DNA of 64,000 nt from Borrelia turcica IST7 (GTDB taxonomy: Bacteria; Spirochaetota; Spirochaetia; Borreliales; Borreliaceae). Under the pieces are notes generated by a model. It was given only the letters and a program-made list of their open reading frames with translations, was not told the origin of the DNA and made no database searches. The stretch is taken from positions 186,001 to 250,000 of the forward strand of contig NZ_CP028884.1 in assembly GCF_003606285.1 (NCBI RefSeq), written 5' to 3'. The translations under genes and the position numbers were made by a program. This document shows positions 26,486 through 36,784 of this stretch, piece by piece. Position 1 is the stretch's first letter; every line of letters starts with the position of its first letter.

Positions 26486-28030
26486 ATGATTCTCAAAGAA
26501 ATAAAAAGAATAGAAGACTTAACAGAAAACGATATTATATTTTCAAATATCGGAAATTTATCTAAACTAAGCACACGAGTAAATGATAAAATCATTAAAG
26601 CTCTAAAGCAAGGAAATGTTTCACATATACCCGTAGTCAATAACTATACAAACATTCCACATGAAAAATTAATCAATATAATCAATGAAGAGCTTTTAAA
26701 TAATGAAATAAATTTTTTAAAGGAAGATTTAATACAAGCTTTAAAAGATATATATAAACCATTTTCAGAAAAAGATAAAATATTTATAATTGCCGGCAAA
26801 AAAAGATTGATAAATTTAAATATACTCATGGAAGAAGATCCCGATCCCATTTACTTTAAAGAAATCATTGAGGGTAGCTTTAAGATCTTACCAACACACA
26901 AAATAATATCTATTCAAAAGCTACTACTAGAAATATATGATTATTTTGATTTTCAAAAAATTAGGAATAAAGATAGTCTTTCTAACACAAAAACAATAAA
27001 AAAATTACATCTACACTCAATCAGAAGAGATTGGGAATTTTTCAATGGAAAAGTAAAAACAACAGGCGATTCTGTTTTACTACATGCAATTGATACCACA
27101 ATTTATTTTTTAATAACAATTGCACACCTCAATAAAGAAAGAGCAGCAAAAGATGCTCCACGCTCAACACTAAAGTTTTTTATCGACAAAGGACACTACA
27201 CAAAATTTACAGAATTTTTCTACGATAATAATATAATAATACAAGCTGCACTTGGTGTACTTCTACACCCAATCGGCCTCATGCATGCCACTATACTACA
27301 GGAACTAAAAGACAAAATTAGCCTTAAAAACAAAGACATAGAAGAAGAATACAAACTTAAAATAGAGTATTTAGAAAAAAGCATTAATGTCTCTAAAAAT
27401 TTATTTAGAATGAGAGAAGATATCTCTCCCATTACAAAGATGATAATAAACGGACAAAAAACCTACCTTAATAGTAAAAGTCATAAAGATATAAAAATTA
27501 AAAAATTTACTCACGAACTTATTAGAATTTTTTGTGTAATAGATACTTACGACGAAATGGTCAATCCTATTACAATAAAAGAACCTGTCAACCCTTTGGA
27601 AGCTATTGAATTTCTATTTCAAAATAGCGAAAAATACTATTGGGATACAGATAAACCAAATGAATATTTAAAAAACAAAAAATTTGATATAGAAATGCTA
27701 AAGATCTTCTTAACAATACTTGCACCCTTCGACTATGGAGAAATCCTAGACATATGCACAAAAGATTGCAATGAACCTTTATTCAAAGTAGTTGTTTTTG
27801 AATACAATATAGGCATATTGCCTATTCTATCTGTAATAAAGAAAAAGGATAAATCCTATAACATTGGAGATGTTCTTCTTAACCTTGAATCCAAGGAAAT
27901 AATCATCAAGGGACAAAATGGAGAAATAAAGAAAAGTCCATTAAAAAATATTAATAAATTTGAATTAAAACGTAATATTGAAGAACTTAAAAGTAATGAA
28001 TTTAATATTTTTACTCCCTTCAAAGATTAA
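26486..28030 (+). CDS. degenerate HD-GYP-like domain protein
   Basis: 514 residues. The N-terminal ~170 residues are of unknown fold. Residues about 195-400 follow the HD-GYP layout: His200; GVLLHPIGLMHATI (259-270), where active enzymes have LLHDIGK; then FCVIDTYDEMVNP (349-361), matching the DxYDA motif; then a helix like the eA-i-e-l segment. The catalytic Asp of the HD pair is Pro262, and no HHExxxGxGYP motif is seen, so cyclic-di-GMP hydrolysis is unlikely. A role in binding or scaffolding is conceivable. The ribosome binding site is AGAGGA, and the end overlaps rsmD tail to tail. Confidence 0.7.
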   Translation: MILKEIKRIEDLTENDIIFSNIGNLSKLSTRVNDKIIKALKQGNVSHIPVVNNYTNIPHEKLINIINEELLNNEINFLKEDLIQALKDIYKPFSEKDKIFIIAGKKRLINLNILMEEDPDPIYFKEIIEGSFKILPTHKIISIQKLLLEIYDYFDFQKIRNKDSLSNTKTIKKLHLHSIRRDWEFFNGKVKTTGDSVLLHAIDTTIYFLITIAHLNKERAAKDAPRSTLKFFIDKGHYTKFTEFFYDNNIIIQAALGVLLHPIGLMHATILQELKDKISLKNKDIEEEYKLKIEYLEKSINVSKNLFRMREDISPITKMIINGQKTYLNSKSHKDIKIKKFTHELIRIFCVIDTYDEMVNPITIKEPVNPLEAIEFLFQNSEKYYWDTDKPNEYLKNKKFDIEMLKIFLTILAPFDYGEILDICTKDCNEPLFKVVVFEYNIGILPILSVIKKKDKSYNIGDVLLNLESKEIIIKGQNGEIKKSPLKNINKFELKRNIEELKSNEFNIFTPFKD

Positions 28031-28584
28031 TCTTGAGATTTGTCATAAGAATCACATTTAAAAAAATCAAGCCTTGAATCGCCATATTTTCTAGAGTCGT
28101 ATTTGGAAAGACCTAAAATACTTCTACTTAAATTTTCCCTAGAAGGATAATGGATAATAATCTTAGCATCTTTATTTAAACTCGCATTTTTTGCAACTAT
28201 TTCAAGTAAGTTTTCTTTAAGAGAATAATCAAAGGGTGGGTCAAGATAAATAAAATCATAAAAAAGGTTACTCCTTTTAAGGAAAAATTCAGCCTCATTG
28301 AAAAAAAACTTGTAAGGCTCACTTACAAACCCAAAATTCTTAACCAAAACATTTCTAGAAGCCTTATTATAATCAACAAGATGAGCAAGACGAGCCCCAC
28401 GACTCAAAGCTTCAAGAGACATTATTCCAGTACCTGCAAATACATCAAGAAAATTTGAATCTAGAATCTGATTAAAAAGAATAGAAAAAAATGCTTTCCT
28501 AACAACAGACATCACAGGACGCACACTACCAGCCCTAAGAAAAGCAACCTTTCTCCCCTTATACTTACCTGCACTTACATGCAT
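28027..28584 (-). CDS. rsmD: 16S rRNA (guanine966-N2)-methyltransferase RsmD
   Basis: 185 residues. The N-terminus is HVSAGKYKGRKVAF, then RPVMSVVRKAFFSIL, the SAM-binding FLDVFAGTGIMSLEALSRGA and the catalytic YLDPPFDYSL (DPPF). It methylates G966 of 16S rRNA during 30S assembly. It is a single gene on the minus strand, divergent from galU. The 86 bases between them hold a TATAAT (28643-28648) for galU without a clear -35. Confidence 0.93.
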   Translation of the reverse strand: MHVSAGKYKGRKVAFLRAGSVRPVMSVVRKAFFSILFNQILDSNFLDVFAGTGIMSLEALSRGARLAHLVDYNKASRNVLVKNFGFVSEPYKFFFNEAEFFLKRSNLFYDFIYLDPPFDYSLKENLLEIVAKNASLNKDAKIIIHYPSRENLSRSILGLSKYDSRKYGDSRLDFFKCDSYDKSQD

Positions 28585-28670
28585 AAATACTAATTTTAAA
28601 TTATTTTAAGAAAATATTAAATATTTAAAACTTAAATTTTGATATAATTTTCTTTTAAGAGGAACAAACT

Positions 28671-29504
28671 ATGAAAGGTATAATCTTAGCAGCTGGCTAT
28701 GGAACAAGATTTTTACCCATAACAAAAACCATTCCAAAGGAAATGTTACCAATTCTAAATAAACCAGCAATTGACTACATTATTGAAGAATTTATTAATT
28801 CTGGAATAAAAGAAATTTTAATAATAACCTCAAGAAGAAAAGGAGTTTTAGATAATTATTTTGATAGAGAAATTGAACTTGAATCTACATTTACAAAAGA
28901 ATGTAGGCAAGATTTACTAGATATTATTAAACTTAAAGACATCAATATTAGTTTCATAAAGCAAAATGAAATGATGGGAACAGGACATGCTTTACTGCAT
29001 GCAAAACCTTGGATTGGGGTAGAGCCTACAATAGTTGCATATCCTGATGATCTACATATTGGGAATCCTCCCTTAACGGCACAACTTATAGAACTACACA
29101 AAAAAACCGGAAAAAATATATTATCTGTTATTGAAAATCCTAAAAATATCAACAGATACGGAGTAATAGAATTAGATAAAGACAATATTCATATCAAAGA
29201 CATCGTAGAAAAACCAGCAGTTGGAAAAGAACCAAGCAGGAAAGCATCTATTGGAAGATTTTTATACACTTATGATTTTTTTAAATATTTAGAAGAAGGA
29301 TTTAAACTTCACAAGAAGGGAGAATATCATCACATTTATGCTTTAAAGAAACTGATGAGTGAGGGCAAAGTATTATATAAGGAAATAGAAGGTGAGAGAC
29401 TTGATACAGGTGATATTGAAGGTTACTTAGAGACAATAATCAAGATTGCTAAAAGAGATGATAAGTTGTCCCAAATAATTAAAGATTTAATAGAGGTTAA
29501 ATGA
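28671..29504 (+). CDS. galU: UTP--glucose-1-phosphate uridylyltransferase GalU
   Basis: 277 residues. The nucleotidyltransferase signature is GIILAAGYGTRFLPITKTIP, followed by KEMLPILNKPAIDYIIEE, then MMGTGHALLHAKPWIG, AYPDDLHIGNPPL and EKPAVGKEPSRKASIGRFLY, all GalU hallmarks. It makes UDP-glucose, needed in Borrelia for glycolipid (galactolipid/glucolipid) precursors. AGAGGAA precedes the ATG. The stop overlaps the next gene by 4 bases. Confidence 0.96.
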   Translation: MKGIILAAGYGTRFLPITKTIPKEMLPILNKPAIDYIIEEFINSGIKEILIITSRRKGVLDNYFDREIELESTFTKECRQDLLDIIKLKDINISFIKQNEMMGTGHALLHAKPWIGVEPTIVAYPDDLHIGNPPLTAQLIELHKKTGKNILSVIENPKNINRYGVIELDKDNIHIKDIVEKPAVGKEPSRKASIGRFLYTYDFFKYLEEGFKLHKKGEYHHIYALKKLMSEGKVLYKEIEGERLDTGDIEGYLETIIKIAKRDDKLSQIIKDLIEVK

Positions 29505-31213
29505 GTACAATAACAAAACGCCAAGAATTTTATGATTCTCTTAGCATATTAAAAAAATATATAAATGAAAATATAGAAGAAAAAATTTTAAAATATAGTA
29601 TTTTTTCAAAGCTTTATATCCTAAATGAAGAAGAGATTAAAAATCTTATAAAAATAAGCAGAGATTATGAACAAAAAAGAAATACAATAAACATTACTCT
29701 TGAAGAATATTATTATGAAAAAAATGAAGATACAAAAATCAAAAACTGGATATTAGAGATAATTAAAGGAAAAAATTCATTACAAATACAAAAAGAAACA
29801 AATCTTATTAGTAAAAGGCTTGGAATAACATATAAATTAAAATCAACTAATTTCTTAAAGTTAATTGAAATACAAAATAATCCAAAATACACTTTATGTA
29901 AAAAAGAACTGTATAAACAGCTAATACTAAACTTCTCCAGCAACATAAAAATAGAAAATTTAGAAACAACAATAGATATACTAGTAGCTGTAAAAAATAG
30001 AAACAAGGAAGAAATTAAACGCATCCTAAAACAAACCCAAACATTGCAAAGACTATTCAAATCTAGCTCAACCAAAAAAGAAAGTAGAGTAATCAAGCTA
30101 CAAAAATTACTTATTTTAACATACTGGCCAGTAGGATGCTTATCTAGGTCACTTTTTAATAAAATTTTAATAAAAAACTATAGATACATGATAGATGAGA
30201 TTTTAACTTTAAAATATGATGAGATTCTTAAATATTTACGAACAATAAAAACTTTAAGCCTTAATGAAATTTTTTATAAAGGGTCAAAGAAAAATATTAA
30301 TTTTAATTATTTTTTCAGCGATTTTACAAAATATACCCCCAAAGATTTTCAAAATACACTAAAAGCTTATTTATCTTCATTTGAAAAAACTGCAACAAAC
30401 AAATATTTAAAATGGTTCTTTAAAGATAAAGTACCAAACGAATGGGAAGATTTTACTTTTGCAATTGAATATATTGCAAAACATAGGTTACTAAATTTAA
30501 ATGAAAAAATAGAAGATATAATTACAGCAAAATTTCAAGCAGAAGACTTCTTTGTATCTTTCGAAAAAATGAGCTTCAATCCATATAAAAGTTCTAACAT
30601 ATTTCAAAATAAATATATAAAAAGAACATTTTTGCAAAATGTGGTCAACTATATAAAAGACAATACAAAAAAGATAGACACCTATGGTTGGGTAGCATTC
30701 TACATTTATGCAGATAAAGATGATAAGGAAAATTTCTCACAAGACATAAAAACATTCTTTAAGAATAAAAATTTTGAAATTCAAAATCAAATACTCGTAT
30801 ACTTTTTATCCTTTTATCCAAATATTGATAAGAAACATTTTGAATTCATATCAGAAATAATACTCTATCTTGATGAGAGTAAAATTGTCATACCTAAAGA
30901 AATAATAAGAATGCAAAAGACCCACTCTCAGGAATTAAACTACTATAAATCATATATTTTCATTAAATCATTAATTCTAAGAACAAGAGTACTCAAAATT
31001 TTACATAAAAATATTAAACCAGAACTAATGTTAAACCTAGAAGGATTTAGAGATGAAAAATTACTACCTGCAATATGTTATATTGCTTATTATTCCAATC
31101 CAGACGTATTAAAAGAAGAAGAAACAATGTCTTCTTCACAAAAAGAAGACATAATGAAATTCATTGCATTTTTGGCTAAAGATCAAAATAAATTTATTTC
31201 TAAGACACTATGA
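29501..31213 (+). CDS. conserved hypothetical protein (BB0208-like)
   Basis: 570 residues, Lys/Ile/Asn-rich and mostly helical, with no signal peptide, membrane helix or recognised catalytic motif. Long amphipathic helices (for example KAYLSSFEKTATNKYLKWFF) and regular helix spacing could indicate an alpha-solenoid. It starts inside the galU stop (ATGA), and the gene for the Lys-Asp-Ser repeat protein follows after 31 bases (49 to the preferred start). The function is unknown; its genus-wide position suggests a conserved Borrelia protein. Confidence 0.75.
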   Translation: MSTITKRQEFYDSLSILKKYINENIEEKILKYSIFSKLYILNEEEIKNLIKISRDYEQKRNTINITLEEYYYEKNEDTKIKNWILEIIKGKNSLQIQKETNLISKRLGITYKLKSTNFLKLIEIQNNPKYTLCKKELYKQLILNFSSNIKIENLETTIDILVAVKNRNKEEIKRILKQTQTLQRLFKSSSTKKESRVIKLQKLLILTYWPVGCLSRSLFNKILIKNYRYMIDEILTLKYDEILKYLRTIKTLSLNEIFYKGSKKNINFNYFFSDFTKYTPKDFQNTLKAYLSSFEKTATNKYLKWFFKDKVPNEWEDFTFAIEYIAKHRLLNLNEKIEDIITAKFQAEDFFVSFEKMSFNPYKSSNIFQNKYIKRTFLQNVVNYIKDNTKKIDTYGWVAFYIYADKDDKENFSQDIKTFFKNKNFEIQNQILVYFLSFYPNIDKKHFEFISEIILYLDESKIVIPKEIIRMQKTHSQELNYYKSYIFIKSLILRTRVLKILHKNIKPELMLNLEGFRDEKLLPAICYIAYYSNPDVLKEEETMSSSQKEDIMKFIAFLAKDQNKFISKTL

Positions 31214-31262
31214 AATATGGTAATATTTCCTCTAAAATAATACAATGTTAATAATAAAAAAT

Positions 31263-32573
31263 ATGAATACTCATTTGTCACTGCTCAAAAACTCGATACT
31301 CTTTGCTTTATTTTTAGTTTTGTTACTAAGCCCAAACTTAGCATATGCTCAAAGATTAATTCGAATTGGACAAGAAGAGATAAAAAATAAGAACTATCCA
31401 AAAGCAATAAAGATTCTAAGTGATGCTATTCAGAAATATCCAAAAGTACAAAACGGATACTATTTCCTAGCAATAGCTTATAGGGAGAACAACCAATTAA
31501 CAGAAGCAGAAGGTGCTTTGCTTGATGGAATTGCAATTGGAGGAGACATCGACTATAAACTCTTTTTTGAACTTGGAAACATAATGTTTAAAAGAGGTGA
31601 AGGGTACTATAATTTAGCAATCAAATATTATTCCAATTCTGTTAAAAACATGCCTAATTACGACAAGGCACTACTTAACAGAGCAAATTCTTATGTAGAA
31701 CAAGGAAAAGTAAATTTCAAGGAAAAGAACTATAAAGACGCATGGGATTCATATACTATGGCGATTCACGATTATGCCCAATTTATTACACTAAGATACG
31801 ATACTGAAAAAAAAGACGACATTCTCTATATGATTGATCTTTTAAGAAATAAAAAAGCAGACTTAGAAGAGCTTGACAAAAGTCTAAAAAGTAGAAATGA
31901 TCATACTCCTAAAGACAGTAAAGACAGTAAAGACAGTAAAGACAGTAAAGACAGTAAAGACAGTAAAGACAGTAAAGACAGTAAAGACAGTAAAGACAGT
32001 AAAGACAGTAAAGACAGTAAAGACAGTAAAGACAGTAAAGACAGTAAAGACAGTAAAGACAGTAAAGACAGTAAAGACAGTAAAGACAGTAAAGACAGTA
32101 AAGACAGTAAAGACAGTAAAGACAGTAAAGACAGTAAAGACAGTAAAGACAGTAAAGACAGTAAAGACAGTAAAGACAGTAAAGACAGTAAAGACAGTAA
32201 AGACAGTAAAGACAGTAAAGACAGTAAAGACAGTAAAGACAGTAAAGACAGTAAAGACAGTAAAGACAGTAAAGACAGTAAAGACAGTAAAGACAGTAAA
32301 GACAGTAAAGACAGTAAAGACAGTAAAGACAGTAAAGACAGTAAAGACAGTAAAGACAGTAAAGACAGTAAAGACAGTAAAGACAGTAAAGACAGTAAAG
32401 ACAGTAAAGACAGTAAAGACAGTAAAGACAGTAAAGACAGTAAAGACAGTAAAGACAGTAAAGACAGTAATAATAAAATGCTTAAAGAAGAATTTGAACC
32501 TAATTTAAACACAGATTCTTTAATTGAGCTAGAAAAAATTAATTGGCAAGAGGAGTTAAACATAGATGAATAA
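31263..32573 (+). CDS. secreted TPR protein with a 62-copy Lys-Asp-Ser repeat tail (BB0209-like)
   Basis: 436 residues from ATG 31263; an in-frame ATG at 31245 would add six. The preferred start gives a clean signal peptide (HLSLLKNSILFALFLVLLL, cleavage after AYA). Residues about 30-190 hold three to four TPRs (QEEIKNKNYPKAIKILSDAI; YYFLAIAYRENNQLTEAE). A perfect (KDS)62 stretch (residues 217-402) and an acidic 34-residue tail follow. The repeat is alternately basic and acidic, near-neutral and probably an extended spacer. The protein should be periplasmic or surface-exposed. Its stop overlaps the lmp1 start by 8 bases, so the two are coupled. Confidence 0.88.
   Translation: MNTHLSLLKNSILFALFLVLLLSPNLAYAQRLIRIGQEEIKNKNYPKAIKILSDAIQKYPKVQNGYYFLAIAYRENNQLTEAEGALLDGIAIGGDIDYKLFFELGNIMFKRGEGYYNLAIKYYSNSVKNMPNYDKALLNRANSYVEQGKVNFKEKNYKDAWDSYTMAIHDYAQFITLRYDTEKKDDILYMIDLLRNKKADLEELDKSLKSRNDHTPKDSKDSKDSKDSKDSKDSKDSKDSKDSKDSKDSKDSKDSKDSKDSKDSKDSKDSKDSKDSKDSKDSKDSKDSKDSKDSKDSKDSKDSKDSKDSKDSKDSKDSKDSKDSKDSKDSKDSKDSKDSKDSKDSKDSKDSKDSKDSKDSKDSKDSKDSKDSKDSKDSKDSKDSKDSKDSKDSKDSKDSKDSNNKMLKEEFEPNLNTDSLIELEKINWQEELNIDE
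31911..32468 (+). repeat. perfect 9-bp tandem repeat, 62 copies
   Basis: The unit AAAGACAGT is repeated 62 times over 558 bases, without a substitution that I can see. Each unit encodes Lys-Asp-Ser. Because the unit is three codons, gain or loss of copies keeps the frame. The tract is also stop-free in one other plus frame and in all three minus frames, which creates long spurious open frames. Confidence 0.97.
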
Positions 32574-34923
32574 CAGAAAAAGCCTACCTATACTATTAAC
32601 TTTAATATTTCTGCTTATTTCTTCATTTGCGTCACTTGGTTATTATGTATACAAAGATAGACTAAACAAACGAAACCAAGAAATAATGCTAAATGAAGTC
32701 AAAAATAGTGTTATGGATAGAAATTATAAAAAAGCTTATTCAATAACAAAAATGCTAAAAGACAAATATCCAAAAAACACAGATATTGCAATGCTTGAGA
32801 ATACTCTGGCAGAACTTGCCAATAATAGTCCTTTTGAATCAAAAAATTTGCAAAGAGATACCGCTAATCAAATACTAGATAAAATACAGGGAAGAGAAAA
32901 ATTAATGCCTATTAGCAATGAAAACTCTGATATTGCTTTTAATAATAGATATATTAAAGACAGCACAGCAATAGAAAACTATGCTGATAGAAAAGAAGAT
33001 ACTGGTATTGAAGACGAAGATATTTTAGAGTTTAGACAAAGTAAAGTACCTAAGAATTTAGGCGACAATAAGAGCAAAATCGAGGATAATAAAAAGCCAA
33101 CCTTAAGCAATAAAGAATCTACTGAAAGCCAAAAAAATTTATTTAACTTAAAAAAGTTAAAAGACAACTTAAGTAAAGAGCTAAACAATACTAAGAATAA
33201 GCCGTTAGATAATCAAAAAAAAGAAATAGAAAAACAGGATAAACCTACCGAAAAAACTTTAAACAATTCTAGCACAGAGCAAACAAACCAAATTAAACAC
33301 CCTAAAGAAAATCTTGAGTCTTTACCCCTAAAACCACCAATAAAAATAGAGCAGACAAATCCAAAAATTCTGCCTAAATCACAAAGTCAAGTAAGTGAAA
33401 AAATAGAGAGACCCTACAACTACTCTACAAAAAAAGAACTGTATGAAATATTAGATAATATTAATACTGGCAATCCTTCTATTGGCAAGGCAAGACTTAA
33501 TGACTTAATTAAAAGGGGATTAAGTGATAAATTCAAGAAAGTAAATGATTTAATTGATAAATTAAAATATCAAGAAGCCGCCCAAATCTTGCTTAAATTA
33601 ATAAAGCAAGATTTTGAATTAAAATCAGTTAGCCTACAAAAAGCTCCTTATTTAAAGGAGCTTTTTGTAAAAGAGCGACCTATGCAAGAAATTTTTGATA
33701 CAAAGAATATTTCACCAGATAATAAAATCAAAACAGAAGAAACACACAAACCCTCTGTAGGCCCTACCAAGAATTCTTCAACAGATTTAAACTCCCTCAA
33801 AATGCTAGCAGTAGCAAATGAACAAAAAGGCAATTTAAAGACAGCTGAAGAAATTTATGAAAAAATTACAAGCATTACAAAAAAAGCAGAAGATTACTAT
33901 AAAGTTGGACTAATTAAATTTAAACTAAAAAAATACAAAGAAGCTATTAAAGCTTTTGATGACACAATACTAATTGATCCAAACCACAAAAAAGCATACA
34001 CAAATAAAGGAACAGTCTTAATTATATTAGATGAACCCAAAGAAGCAATTAAAGCCTTTGAGAAGGCTATTGCAATTGACCAAAATTATGACACTGCTTT
34101 CTATAAAAAAGGAATAGCAGAAGAAAAAAATAATGATAAAACACATGCCTTCTTAAGTTTCAAAAAAGCTCATGATATTGCTAAAAATCCTAATTACGCC
34201 ATAAAAGCAGGAATTACCGCAAATCATATTGGAGACTTTCAAAGTGGTGAAAAATACCTAGATATGGTAAGTTTTTCAATTAAAGAAAAAAATGACATCA
34301 TTCTTTATAATCTAGCAATAGCAAAATTTGAAAACGACAGTCTTAATGAATCACTTGAAGTCATAAATAAAGCTCTTACTATAAACCCAGAAAAGCCTGA
34401 ATATCTATATTTAAAAGCATCCATTTTTCTAACAAAAGGAGACTATCATAAGGCAATAGAACTCTACAATAATGTAATTTTAAAAACTCCTGAAAATATT
34501 ACAGCTCACATAAATTTAGCAAGAGCATATGAAAAACTAGGAAATGAACGCAAAGCAATTGATATACTTGAAAAGGTTAGCAATAAAAATCATTCAGTTG
34601 CATTAAATAATCTTGGGAAACTTTACAAAAAACAAGGAAATTACCAAAAAGCAATAAACATTTTTCAAAAAGCAGAAGCTAGCTCAAACCTTGAAGCAAA
34701 ATATAACCTAGCCATTACATTTTTGGCTACTAAGGAAAACAAAAGAGCAATGGAAAAATTAATAGAATACATTAAAGTAGATTCAAACAACCCAGAAGCT
34801 CTCCATGCATTGGCCATAATAGAATATAATGAAAATGGAGATGACAAAAGACTGAAAGAAGTTGTTAAAAAATTTCCTAATTACGCACAAAATAAAAAAA
34901 TAATAAAAATTATAGGACAATGA
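32566..34923 (+). CDS. lmp1: surface-located membrane protein 1 (Lmp1) homologue
   Basis: 785 residues. An N-terminal hydrophobic segment ([20 protein letters not shown], about 5-24) acts as signal or anchor. A long polar, Lys/Glu/Asn-rich middle (about 60-400) is probably disordered. A C-terminal TPR array (about 410-780) shows units such as [20 protein letters not shown] and [21 protein letters not shown]. burgdorferi Lmp1 is a surface protein that helps resist host antibody, with repeats in its middle domain; here the tandem repeats sit in the upstream gene instead. The start overlaps that gene by 8 bases and the end overlaps mutL by 4. Confidence 0.88.
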   Translation: MNNRKSLPILLTLIFLLISSFASLGYYVYKDRLNKRNQEIMLNEVKNSVMDRNYKKAYSITKMLKDKYPKNTDIAMLENTLAELANNSPFESKNLQRDTANQILDKIQGREKLMPISNENSDIAFNNRYIKDSTAIENYADRKEDTGIEDEDILEFRQSKVPKNLGDNKSKIEDNKKPTLSNKESTESQKNLFNLKKLKDNLSKELNNTKNKPLDNQKKEIEKQDKPTEKTLNNSSTEQTNQIKHPKENLESLPLKPPIKIEQTNPKILPKSQSQVSEKIERPYNYSTKKELYEILDNINTGNPSIGKARLNDLIKRGLSDKFKKVNDLIDKLKYQEAAQILLKLIKQDFELKSVSLQKAPYLKELFVKERPMQEIFDTKNISPDNKIKTEETHKPSVGPTKNSSTDLNSLKMLAVANEQKGNLKTAEEIYEKITSITKKAEDYYKVGLIKFKLKKYKEAIKAFDDTILIDPNHKKAYTNKGTVLIILDEPKEAIKAFEKAIAIDQNYDTAFYKKGIAEEKNNDKTHAFLSFKKAHDIAKNPNYAIKAGITANHIGDFQSGEKYLDMVSFSIKEKNDIILYNLAIAKFENDSLNESLEVINKALTINPEKPEYLYLKASIFLTKGDYHKAIELYNNVILKTPENITAHINLARAYEKLGNERKAIDILEKVSNKNHSVALNNLGKLYKKQGNYQKAINIFQKAEASSNLEAKYNLAITFLATKENKRAMEKLIEYIKVDSNNPEALHALAIIEYNENGDDKRLKEVVKKFPNYAQNKKIIKIIGQ

Positions 34924-36764
34924 ATAAAATAAAATTTTTAGACAAAAACTTAGTACAAAAAATAGCAGCAGGAGAAGCCATAGATAGACCTTCTTCTATT
35001 TTAAAAGAATTGCTTGACAATTCAATAGATTCTGGCGCAGATAAAATCGAAGTTTTCCTTGAAGAAGGAGGTATTCGAAGAATACTAATCACAGACAATG
35101 GTAGTGGATTAAGCCCAGAGGACTTAAAGATATGTTATCTACCCCACACTACTTCAAAAATCAATGCAGAACAAGATCTTGAAACAATTAAAACACTAGG
35201 ATTTAGAGGAGAAGCCCTCTCTAGTATTGCAATTTGTTCTAATCTCATAATAACAAGTTCAACCACAGGAGAAGAAAGTTATCAAATTGAAGTTGAAAAC
35301 GGAATTGAAAAATATTTAAAAAAACAATCTCCAATAAATGGAACCATAGTAGATGTTACAAACTTATTTCATAACTTTCCCGCAAGAAAAAGATTCTTAA
35401 AAAAAGATTCTATTGAGACAAAAATGTGTCTAAAAGTTTTTGAAGAAAAGGCAGTAGCTCATCCTGAAATCGACTTTAGATTAAGTATTAACCATGAATT
35501 GAGAAAGGTCTATTTTAAAGAAAAACTAATAGACAGAGTTCAAAGCGTATATGGAGAAATAATAGAGCATAATAAATTTGGAAAAATAGAAGCAGAATAC
35601 GAGAATGTCAAAATGAAAATTTTTTTTGCTCCTCCTCATTTTTCAAGAAAAGACAGAAGAAATATAAAAATATTTGTAAACAGAAGACCCGTTGAAGAAA
35701 AAAATTTATCTGAAGCTATTATTGATGGACACAGTAGAATACTAACACCCAGAAACTTCCCAATATGTTATCTATTCTTAGAAATAGAACCCAAACACAT
35801 CGATTTTAATATACATCCTCAAAAAAAAGAAGTAAGATTTTTCAACCTACCTTTCCTCCCTAAACAAATTTCAAGCAACATTAATGAATTTTTTGACAGA
35901 GAACAAAAAGAAATTTTACAAGACTACAACAACATAATAATAAAAAGACAATTAACGAATGATACTCACTTGTTAGAACCTGAGAGTGATGAATCACAAA
36001 ATTCAAATTTCCAAGTCTACGAAATTACAAAAAATGAAGAATTAATATTAGAAAAACCTCAAAGCAATAAAATAACAAATATCATAGAAAACAAGGTCAA
36101 TTTTGAAAGACACGATCCAGCTCAAAACAATAAATCATCCTTTAAAACCCACATCCAAAATATTTTCCTAAAAACTTCCACAATGCTAAATGCAATTAGT
36201 AAGCCAAGAGAGGAAGAATACAAATATAGATATATAGGACAATTATTTTCTGAATTTCTAATAGTAGAGAAGGATAATGAAGTCTATTTTCTAGACCAAC
36301 ATGCACTTCATGAAACGATCATATATAATAATCTCAAAAATTCAAAAAAGACTATACAAAATCTTTTAGTACCAATTGAATTTCAAGTAGATTGCGAAGA
36401 TGCAGACAAAATACTTGAGAGTGAGATAGAAGAATATAAACAAATAGACATCATAGTTATTAAAACAAAGAACCAGACTTATCAACTTAAATCCATCCCA
36501 AATATTTGCAATAAATATGAAAATGTTATTATTCATTTCTTAAAGACAAGAAAAAGCAAAACTATTAATTCCTTAGAGGCTGATTTATATGCTACTATTG
36601 CCTGTAGACAAGCTATTAAGCAAAATGACACAATAAGCTCTGAATTTAGCAATTTTTTAATAAATGAATTTTTCAATTTAAAACTCAAACATTGTCCACA
36701 CGGAAGAAAAATTTACTACAAAATTTCTAAATTTGAACTTGAAAAAAGTGTCGACAGAAAATAA
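34920..36764 (+). CDS. mutL: DNA mismatch repair protein MutL
   Basis: 614 residues. The GHKL ATPase domain has [36 protein letters not shown] and [13 protein letters not shown]; the transducer domain has [16 protein letters not shown] and the C-terminal domain begins near residue 435. Endonuclease-type motifs remain in part: DQHALHE (459-465) followed by TIIYN, where Glu is expected last; [10 protein letters not shown]; and CPHGRK (about 592), where CPHGRP is usual. MutL links MutS recognition to strand cleavage; Borrelia has no MutH. It overlaps lmp1 by 4 bases. Confidence 0.96.
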   Translation: MNKIKFLDKNLVQKIAAGEAIDRPSSILKELLDNSIDSGADKIEVFLEEGGIRRILITDNGSGLSPEDLKICYLPHTTSKINAEQDLETIKTLGFRGEALSSIAICSNLIITSSTTGEESYQIEVENGIEKYLKKQSPINGTIVDVTNLFHNFPARKRFLKKDSIETKMCLKVFEEKAVAHPEIDFRLSINHELRKVYFKEKLIDRVQSVYGEIIEHNKFGKIEAEYENVKMKIFFAPPHFSRKDRRNIKIFVNRRPVEEKNLSEAIIDGHSRILTPRNFPICYLFLEIEPKHIDFNIHPQKKEVRFFNLPFLPKQISSNINEFFDREQKEILQDYNNIIIKRQLTNDTHLLEPESDESQNSNFQVYEITKNEELILEKPQSNKITNIIENKVNFERHDPAQNNKSSFKTHIQNIFLKTSTMLNAISKPREEEYKYRYIGQLFSEFLIVEKDNEVYFLDQHALHETIIYNNLKNSKKTIQNLLVPIEFQVDCEDADKILESEIEEYKQIDIIVIKTKNQTYQLKSIPNICNKYENVIIHFLKTRKSKTINSLEADLYATIACRQAIKQNDTISSEFSNFLINEFFNLKLKHCPHGRKIYYKISKFELEKSVDRK

Positions 36765-36784
36765 AATAAACACAGAAGTTGTTT

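Noticed and set aside
31911-32468. CRISPR-like array
   Set aside because: The units are 9 bases and contiguous, with no spacers and no cas genes nearby.
31901-32563. Long antisense open frame encoding Leu-Leu-Ser repeats, and a plus-frame Thr-Val-Lys repeat frame at 31897-32508
   Set aside because: Both are by-products of the stop-free 9-bp repeat; neither has a signal peptide, ribosome binding site or non-repetitive domain, while the Lys-Asp-Ser frame has a signal peptide and TPRs.
31245-34923. Possible frameshift splitting one long lmp1 gene into two
   Set aside because: The downstream frame has its own start and its own N-terminal hydrophobic signal, and the 8-base overlap is typical of the many coupled genes in this window.
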